The notes below the pieces were generated by a model. The model did no database searches, was not told the origin of the DNA, and saw nothing but the letters and a program-made list of their open reading frames with translations. Of a stretch of DNA of 64,000 nt, positions 54,949 to 64,000 are shown piece by piece. Origin of the DNA: Xiphydria camelus (Eukaryota > Arthropoda > Insecta > Hymenoptera > Xiphydriidae); contig OY783197.1 of assembly GCA_963678675.1 (NCBI GenBank), positions 28,517,470 to 28,581,469 of the forward strand, in the 5' to 3' direction. Numbering within the stretch: the stretch's first letter is position 1; each line of letters begins with the position of its first letter. The translations under genes were made by a program, and so were the position numbers.

Positions 54949-55754
54949 ATGGGTATCCACCAAAGGAACATAGAGCAACTTTTTTGTTTCTGTATATTGC
55001 TGTCAGTTCTAAAATGTAGAAACAAGAAGCACAATATACGTAAATATTTCGTCTCCACCAAGGCAACAAAAAAAAAAGTAAAAATGTTTCAGTTGGTCGC
55101 TGTTGGCCAGTAAATGATAATATGTTTAAATTAATAATATTAATAAGTCATTAGTCCACTTAACCCTTAATTACGGGCATTAAGAAAATCACACAATTAG
55201 TCGCATGAGGTCTCTAGTGACCCCAAAAAAATAATTGAAAATTGAGTGTTAGAAATAAATAAAACGAAGTACTTATTATCAAAAATATATTAAAGTTCTT
55301 TATTATAATTAACTTTAAAAAACAAAAACATAACTTTGATCTTTATTATAATTAACTTTAAGAAACAAAAATATAACTGTGATGTTCTGGCCGCGACTAA
55401 TTTGCGTTCCCCGCGGGGAGGTAGGAAGCTAGAAGAGCGCTGGCGTGCTCCAAACACTCGAACACATTTTTTTTCAATTTGAAATTGTCTCGACCCCATG
55501 CGCCTAATTAAGGGTTAAATTTCGCCATAATAATTTTTTTTTCTCCACTGACGCGCAGTCGCAATTGAAACTTGTCACACGTTACCACTTTTTCTTTGAT
55601 GTTTGTCGCTTCCAACGGAAACACGCAACATAGAGCAACTTTTTAATTTAGTCGCGGCAACAATGGGCAACACAGCGGAACTTGCTGCAACATTTTTGTA
55701 AACACGCGGCAGAAATACAAAAGTTGCTCTATGTTGCTTCGGTGGATACGCATC
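54949..55754. mobile_element. ~800-bp inverted-repeat element in GST E 5' intron, with a nested TTAA element
   Basis: GATGGGTATCCACC ... CATAGAGCAACTTTT on the left is mirrored by AAAAGTTGCTCTATG ... GGTGGATACGCATC on the right. A further copy of ACATAGAGCAACTTTTT is at about 55629. The TTAA element 55164-55514 interrupts the interior. Confidence 0.65.
55164..55514. mobile_element. TTAA-flanked MITE (piggyBac-like), 351 bp, nested
   Basis: It begins CCCTTAATTACGGGC and ends GCGCCTAATTAAGGG, with TTAA outside both ends (55160-55163 and 55515-55518). The interior contains two near-identical 40-nt AT-rich blocks (TTTATTATAATTAACTTTAA) in tandem at about 55297-55375. No transposase. Confidence 0.65.
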
Positions 55755-55966
55755 TTATGATTCATCAATTTGTGATGTAACTTCTTATCGTTCGTATCTC
55801 ATTAGAGAAGAGGCGTGTGCTTGATATTTTTTTTGGTTTTTATCAATCTTGCGCGCGCGACACTCTGTAGATATGTTGAAATCTGTATCTAAAAGATAAG
55901 AATTTATTTTTGAGAAATAATGCTATTTCATTTTTGTTAACTTCTATTCAGTATAATCTACATTGA

Positions 55967-57788
<1,822 letters not shown>

Positions 57789-57940
57789 AACGTTTTATCT
57801 ACATTTCATCACACTTTTCCATTTTTCATTGTATAATTGGATTACCTTTACGATGGTTGAATGTAACATATTAATTCTATCGTGTGCATCGTAGTGTTGA
57901 GTATATGAAGTGGTATTTGCTGCGCCATATTTTCTGATGA

Positions 57941-57946
57941 AATAAA
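57941..57946 (+). terminator. Poly(A) signal of GST gene E
   Basis: AATAAA lies 153 nt after the stop codon, a normal 3' UTR length for this gene family. Confidence 0.6.
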
Positions 57947-59638
57947 TTGATTTTTGAAAGTACGTTTTCAGTAACACGTATCCACGTTTTTTCCCTTGAG
58001 TACAAAGGTATTTCAGTTCGTTTTCTTCACGGATTCAATGAGGGAATCTCACAGGAAAATGGAAATAAGGACGATGTTGCTGAAGAAAAATAATCTTGTG
58101 CATAAAATCATTATTATTTTATATAACAGAGATATCGATTCGGTGACTATGATTCGTCAGTTTGTCTTTTACTTATCATTAGATATATCACGTTATCACT
58201 ACGAGGTCGACGAAGAAGTTGCGCAAGGAAGTATGGGTCAGTAAAGGTTTCGATGTCCAGGTGGCAAAGAAAGGTGATTGTTTTGAACTTTGTTTTTTTT
58301 CTCGCAACGTTACTCACAATGGCGTTCAGACCTGAGTGAAGTCAAAAGACTGTCGAGGAACGTAATATTCCGGTTTAGTCGAGGGCATCGAGGAATGCAC
58401 TTTGGTCGTTTATTCTTGTCGCGAAAATACAATTCGTTCGAAAGTTACGCAACAAGTGCTTCGCTCTACAAACGAGAGGATAATTTTCTTCGTATTTCAG
58501 CACTGAATATCTCGTCAGCCTGCGCTACTCGTCTATTCGCAATGGAACCTTTTCCTTCCGGATTGTAAGTCAATTGTAATAGTGACCAGAGGGGGCTATA
58601 CGTAGTACAATAAATACACGGCGAAGAGAGAGAAGCAAATTCCGATCGATATAGGGGTGCGGTCATCGATCGCGGACGCGTGTACATTCAACTAGGTAGT
58701 AACCGACGCGGCGTCGGATTTACAACTGCTATATATATACGTATTTATTTTACGACGGTATGTCGTTCACAGACGTCGTAAATGATACACTCCGTGAATA
58801 ATGGGCGCGACCTGCGGGGGATACGGAAGTCGAGAGCAATAGTTCTTCATGCGTCTGCTTATTTTGACACGTAAAAAAATAAATAGAATACATACATATA
58901 TACATTCTCGGTGTATACGGAACCTCCCATTCGCGTTCGCTCTATCGCTCACTCTTGATCTCTCGGTTAGAATCTTTAAAGATTTTCGAGTTTTATATCA
59001 CGTCTCATTTTATCGATCACGGCTAACATAACACTAAAGATTTCTCTTGCATCCAAGCGGATTGTTTATAAGACGTGCCCGTATTTGCCATCCACGCGTT
59101 TTACAGAAAAAGTGACAGGGTGACCCGAGTTCATTTAGGAAATGATTTTGACTCGCGACCCCGTCAAAAATTTACAATCGATTGACTTTGAAATGACGTC
59201 GAACTCACGTCGATCGACATCGAAACGACGTTGTATCGACGTTGACGAACGATCAATTTCTGACTGAGGAAAAAAGGGTCGACGAAAGGGGATACGCTGC
59301 AACAAAAATTGACCGAACCCTATTTTTCGTCTTCTCGTAACTCGACTTAATCGATCTTCGACTCTGGACTGATCTCCCGAAACAGTCGAGGGGGGAATCG
59401 AATCTCTTTCCCTCTTCTTTGATACTTTTCAACGTGGTATACCTTCTCTTCATTTTTCTTCAAATTTCTCCACGGAATCCGTTCGACTCTCGTTCCTTTG
59501 GGCTCGCCAAAGATTTCCCGAATCTAAGTCAAAACACCATGAGACAACGACGCGTCACATGCGACACGGGGTGAGTCAGCCTTTAGAGGAGAGTCGTCGC
59601 AAGGGTATGGCGGCTTCTCCGCGCGGACTAGCCGGGCG
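57947..59638. other. Intergenic region between GST E and the GPCR gene (convergent)
   Basis: No exon recognised. The right part is the 3' flank of the minus-strand GPCR gene; AATAAA on the minus strand at 58744-58749 is a candidate processing site. About 59160-59240 is rich in TCGA words but shows no clear array. Confidence 0.45.
58744..58749 (-). terminator. Candidate poly(A) signal of the GPCR gene
   Basis: TTTATT on the plus strand, 890 nt beyond the stop codon of the minus-strand receptor gene. Weakly supported because of the distance. Confidence 0.25.
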
Positions 59639-61491
59639 TCAGGTAACCAGGTCGAAATTCAACTCTCCCATATATTTCGCGAGCTCCGACCCTGTAAACT
59701 CCGCCTCGTCCAGGTCCTGAAGGCTCGAGTTGCTGATGGTGTTTGCGCTGTCGACACTGGGGTGCCTCCGTAGCCTCGGGGGCGCGCTGGCCGTTTCCGG
59801 CAACATCTTCGCGACCGGAAGCTTCGGCTGGGGCGCGAAGAGGCCTCTCGTGCCGAGCCGGAGTCGTTCGGCGAGGGTCCCTGAAGAATGGAATCGCACG
59901 CTCGACGTTACTTCGTCGATCCGGCGCGGCCACCGCATAGCGGCGGAAGCGACGTGGAGGGTAGGTACACGGAAAAAAAATGACTTTGCAGTCTCAGCAA
60001 AATCCAATTTTGCTGAGAAATGTTACTATCGCAACAGAAATATTACCTGTCACAGCAAAAGATACGTCCAATAGCAGTACAAATATTGAACGGGATAGCA
60101 AACATTTTTACCGAAAAAACTTCACTGTGATTGCACGGAAAAGAGAAACAGGAATTTTTTCCGCTTTATCCAGTAGCGGCTGAGACTGGAGCTCGTTCTC
60201 GAGAATTTGTACCTACAGAGGAGACGTCTTTATTTGCTGCTGTCAGCAGTACACAGTACAGTTTCCTCTGGATAAATTCTTGAAAATGAGTTCGAGTATC
60301 AGCGCACTACCGAATAAAGCGGTAAAAATTCCTGTTTCTTTTTTCCGCGTGCAGTTGTACTCGTATTTACCATTATTCGATATACCTTTTGCTGCTGCAG
60401 ATGATATTTTGTCACGACACACCGAGAGAAAAAATGTACTCGGTCGAAATAAACGTATTTTCGAATAGTCCTATAGGAGCACATTTATTCGATTCGAATA
60501 AATATCTTTTTGATCTAAATAACATTCAATTCAATCAATTATATTTATATACGACCGATCGATATTCATTCTAATCGAATAAATGCGCTCTCAGGACTAT
60601 TCAAAAACACATTTAGTCGTCTCGAGTAAATTTTTCTCTCAGTGCAGCAAAAAGTTATCAGCAAAATCATTTTTTCCCGTGCAAATTCGAGACGGGAAAG
60701 GAACAGCTACTCACCCAGCGTCACGGTCTTTCGAGGTCGGCTCTTTCCGCCCGCGACGGGGCACACTTTCGCGCAGGTATCGCCGAGAGGAAATCCCGCG
60801 TTGTTGTTGCCCTCGCTCTGCGTCTTGCCGAGGGACGTCGTCACCGTTACCTGGCTGGAATTGGACGAGCCCCTCGATCCGATCTTACCGTTCTCCTTGA
60901 GCCTGAAAGACGAACGATCGACGCGGAGGGGAATTCGTCGCTCGGGCGTTTGAGCGATGCTGGAGAGCGGTCGCTCGCCGTGATCGGACGACTGCGGTGG
61001 CGGGGCGTTGGACGAAGCGTAGGGCGCCTGCTGCAGCCGCTGGGTCTCGTCGCTCACGGAAACCGACGCCGATCGGCGCAGGTCCGGCCGATCGCCGGGG
61101 CGGCTGTACATCGGACGTCGCGAGAGGGCGCTGTAAGTGGGACGGCGGGGACTGGATTTCTGCAGCGATCTCCGTCGGCCGCAGTGCTGCGAGAGCATCG
61201 ACTGAAATGGAAAAGCGGACGGGGAGGCGTGCGACCGCAGAGTTCGTTGGAGAGATGCTCCGCGCGGGCGTACCTTGAAGGCCTCGCGAAACTTGTTGGA
61301 CATGATGTTGTAGAGAAGAGGGTTGACCGTGGTCGAGAGGTAGTAAAAGATTCCGGAGACGTAAGTGAGTATGGTGTAGACTATGACCAGGGCTGAATGG
61401 GGATCGCCACTGCTCCCTTGGGCGTAGACGGCTAGTAACCGCTGGGCGTGGAAGGGGGCCCAGCAGATGAAAAAAGCCACCACCACGGTCA
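59639..61491 (-). CDS. Neuropeptide GPCR of the pyrokinin/CAPA (neuromedin-U-receptor-like) group, 3' exons only
   Basis: A class A peptide receptor; family members couple through Gq to calcium. Visible exons 5' to 3': 61491-61274, 61201-60715 and 59880-59639 (stop TGA). The first holds TM6 (VVVAFFICWAPFHAQRLL, with the CWxP hinge) and TM7 (YLSTTVNPLLYN, an NPxxY variant), then helix 8 FREAFK at the exon end. The next two encode a long, serine/arginine-rich cytoplasmic tail of about 240 residues. Junction phases agree. TM1-TM5 exons are not found up to 64000 and must lie beyond the window. The 72-nt intron 61273-61202 is a multiple of three and has no in-frame stop, so its retention would add 24 residues. 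The intron 60714-59881 is mostly a nest of three MITEs. Pyrokinin versus CAPA receptor cannot be settled from this part. Confidence 0.8.
60134..60351. mobile_element. Family-G MITE, copy 2 (nested)
   Basis: CACGGAAAAGAGAAACAGGA to TCCTGTTTCTTTTTTCCGCGTG. GAGCTCGTTCTCGAGAATTT is mirrored by AAATTCTTGAAAATGAGTTC. Counterpart of 32559-32773. Confidence 0.75.
60420..60644. mobile_element. Family-C MITE, copy 4 (nested)
   Basis: CACCGAGAGAAAAAATGTAC to AAATTTTTCTCTCAGTG. AATAGTCCTATAGGAGCACA is mirrored by TGCGCTCTCAGGACTATTC. It sits inside the family-F element. Confidence 0.75.
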
Positions 61492-63708
61492 CTGTAACGG
61501 ATCGTCGTACTGCGTGAGGGAAATTCGTTATTCGAGTCTGGCGGTGGAAGGAAACGCGTGGTTATATATCAGGCACGCGCGAAGCGTGGGAGTGAAGCGA
61601 TCGGTCGGGGTGTCGACGATGGTAATTCGAAGGCGGTTATTTTACGGAAGTGTTTATTGTGGGGAGACTCTTTTCCGATTTTTTATACACACGCTATAAA
61701 AAAAATTTCTCATTTTAATATAATTTTATGTAAAGCTTTTTTCCAATACGCCGAGGAGACGGTTTACTGATAGTTAATAAATGTGATTTCAAATACAGCG
61801 AATTTAATATTTCGTTAGGACGATAAAATATGTGGTTCAATTATTGAAATGTTTATTTCATCCAAATGATTGCGACGAAGAATCAAATTGTATCGAATAA
61901 CTATCGTATTTGATCTGATAAAATGCTTATCTCGCCATATTTAAACGAACATTTATTAACTACAAATAAACTATTTTCTCGATGTACGTGATAATGAAAA
62001 TTAATATACCTACTCCGTAATTACAGAAATTAATTTATTTTCATAATGGTGTATGTATTCATTTACATAATCACGTATTGGATAAAAGCTTCATGTACAA
62101 TTGTATACTTGATACAAATTTTGCTTACAGTGCATGTACACGACACGCAGCGTCTCTCCCGTCGCGGCAAAGTTTTTCTAATCGAGTTGCGTCGAAGAAA
62201 TGAACTTTGATGTCAAAATGCGAAACCGCGGGCGTGATGCGATATCGCATCGACTTACATACATATACATAATTGAGACTTCAGAGAGGATTTCACAAAG
62301 TAGGCGGCCACCGTTCTCGATCAAAGTTACCGCATCGCCGGACGAACTTTATACGCGAAGACGCTAAGCCTTCGAGAAAAGGAGTTTCGGCGCACTTTGA
62401 AGTTTAGATTAGCCGCGCGAAGGTAAGAGAGTCACGCCGAAGGAGAATGGAATTACGCGATCGCCTCGATCGTTTTCGAGCATTATACGCCCGAACCCCT
62501 CGATCCACACGACGAAGGAATCATAAATTAGTTAACAAAGCTCGCGCGATATTTACACGTATTCCGCCTCCCAGGATTTACCCATTCGAGACGAACGGCG
62601 CGGTGCGGAGGCGTTATCGGCGCCAGCGCCCCCTCGCGCGTCTTCGAGATCTTTCATCTTCGCTCTACCAGGCGCCTCCGTTTCTCTCGCTCGCGCGCGA
62701 GACGCATAAATATTATACTTAGTTTCCCCGAGAATAATGACGTATAACGAGCGTCGCAGCTTGTCGCGCGCCCGCGATAAACACGGAAGTGGGTGGAGGA
62801 TATCGACCGCCGGGGTTTGACGCTAATCGGGATGGTAAAAATAAGAAACAGCGTCGCGTTCTCCCCCCTCTCGAGCGGATCAACGACGATCGAGAGACTG
62901 CAGCGCGGATGACGTCGGCAATCTACGAACGTCGCGCTCTCGGCGGTCCATTGCGGGGGGTGGGGGCGACGAGAGAGAGGCTCGCGAAGGCGAGAAATAA
63001 CGAATCTGCGGGACGTGAAAAATGGCCTTTCGTTAGTCCCTTTTCTCCTCGGACGATCGAGGCTTTGTTCGACAATTGACAAAACACTAGAGCGGAGCCA
63101 CCTCGCGATGGAATACGGCGAAAGTTCCGTCCCTCTGAAAAGCCGCTTTGTACTTCTCATAACGCAATAAGCCTCGCGAGCATTTGGACCGAATCCGGGC
63201 GGGATAATTATTCAAAGGCGAGAGAAAAAAGTCTCGGGACTCTGCGAATTGGCGAACGTAAGATTCGCGAGCTCCTCCCCCGATTTTCCCGAGAGATACG
63301 ACTGACGGTAAAATCCTTACCACGGCCCCATTGTCGTGAATTTCTCGAGAAAAAAAGAACGCACTTTGAATCGCGAGGCGTCTCGAGCGTAGGCGCAGAG
63401 TTATCTTACTCCTCTCTCCCTCTCTCTCGCTTGTGTATGTATGCCTGTTCCCGCGACCTTCCCCACGTGTTGCATATATTATTTTGGTATGCGTATTAAA
63501 TCTGCCACGCGTAGGACAAAAATAAAGAGTCGGTCGTTTTAGAAAAGAGTTCCGCGGTCGACTATTTTCCACGCGATAAAAAGGTCCCTTCGATTCGTCG
63601 TTTCGTCGGAGTCGAAGCAGGTGGAACCGCGCTGAGTGACGTCTGTCCGCTGAATGGAGAACGCACCAAAGGCGAGTGGAGAGAGAACAATGAATTGCGT
63701 GTTTTATT
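61492..63708. other. Intron or upstream region of the GPCR gene; no exon recognised
   Basis: Upstream (minus-strand sense) of the TM6 exon, so probably intronic. It contains a family-B MITE (61750-61984), an AT-rich stretch to about 62140 and a CpG-rich block (about 62150-63620) with overlapping arginine-rich frames. No TM segment of the receptor was found. Confidence 0.45.
61750..61984. mobile_element. Family-B MITE, copy 8
   Basis: GCCGAGGAGACGGTTTACTG with AGTTAATAAATGTGATTTCA at the left, mirrored by CATTTATTAACTACAAATAA and CTATTTTCTCGATG at the right. The ends are more worn than in other copies. Confidence 0.65.
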
Positions 63709-63939
63709 TCTAGGATGCCCGGGAAAAAGAGTCAAAATCGCCTACCAAAACACTTCTACAATTTTCTTCTACTTTCCTAGGGATATTTGTGTGCTACATG
63801 CATTTAACGGTTCTTATGAGAAGTGTTATTTTCATTTTATACATTTTTTCAACAGTTTGTGTTTCAATATAAGCAAATCAAGGTGTTTTCTGAGCAATAC
63901 CATTTTTTGACTTGTACTCTTTTTCCCGAGCATCCTAGA
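63709..63939. mobile_element. TCTAGGATGC-ended inverted-repeat element
   Basis: TCTAGGATGCCCGGGAAAAA and its mirrored form TTTTTCCCGAGCATCCTAGA bound about 190 nt of AT-rich sequence. It directly precedes the family-J copy at the window edge. Confidence 0.65.
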
Positions 63940-63941
63940 TT

Positions 63942-64000
63942 TATACTCGATACGAGGCTAAACTTACTCGCCAGGAAGAAAACTTGAATCACTGTTATCT
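63942..64000. mobile_element. Family-J palindromic element, copy 3, cut by window edge
   Basis: TACGAGGCTAAACTTACTCG and CCAGGAAGAAAACTTGAATC match the left half of the copies at 5758 and 37898. The rest lies outside the window. Confidence 0.6.

Larger units (their letters stand above)
59968..60681. mobile_element. Family-F MITE with two nested MITEs, in GPCR tail intron
   Basis: The outer ends CACGGAAAAAAAATGACTTT and AATCATTTTTTCCCGTG, plus CTTTGCAGTCTCAGCAAAAT, match copies at 27194 and 40067. The body is interrupted at 60134-60351 (family G) and 60420-60644 (family C). Remaining family-F pieces join in the order seen in the intact copies. Confidence 0.75.

Noticed and set aside
61492..64000. 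TM1-TM5 exons of the GPCR
   Set aside because: No DRY-type motif or hydrophobic exon with splice sites was found on the minus strand; the exons must lie outside the window.

Overview
The window is a piece of an insect nuclear genome. It holds six spliced protein-coding genes with canonical GT/AG introns. Their products are insect-type: SLC22 organic cation/carnitine transporter-like proteins, sigma-class glutathione S-transferases, and a pyrokinin/CAPA (neuromedin-U-receptor-like) peptide GPCR. The mixture of very CpG-rich and AT-rich blocks and the load of short inverted-repeat elements would fit an ant, wasp or bee, but the order is my inference.

Layout. (1) 1-17.7 kb is an SLC22 cluster: gene A (+, its 5' exons lie before the window), gene B (+) and gene C (-, convergent to B). 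Homologous exons 215 nt and 176/173 nt long recur in all three, so they are tandem duplicates that later lost or gained introns. (2) 17.7-49.6 kb has no gene I can recognise. CpG-rich, arginine-rich-in-translation blocks alternate with dozens of short palindromic elements, nested insertions and tandem duplications. (3) 49.7-57.8 kb holds two sigma GST genes in tandem (D and E), sharing two intron positions and phases; E has a probable 5' UTR exon about 2 kb upstream. (4) 59.6-61.5 kb on the minus strand holds the TM6-TM7 and cytoplasmic-tail exons of the GPCR; exons for TM1-TM5 lie beyond the right edge.

SLC22 transporters and sigma GSTs both serve uptake, clearance and redox handling of small organic molecules, but nothing here shows co-regulation; insect genes are not in operons.

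The most unusual content is the mobile DNA. At least six element families with unrelated interiors share one short terminus (CACTGAGAAAA or CACCGAGA/CACGGAAA variants), often next to TA. A second group sits between TTAA copies and starts CCCTT, which looks piggyBac-like. A 1.0 kb fold-back with near-identical arms fills an intron of gene B. A 1.68 kb element with ~70 bp inverted ends carries a tandem array whose units are themselves palindromes. Several elements are inserted in each other, so relative ages can be read. I found no rRNA, convincing tRNA or CRISPR. All exon coordinates come from reading splice sites and frames by eye.
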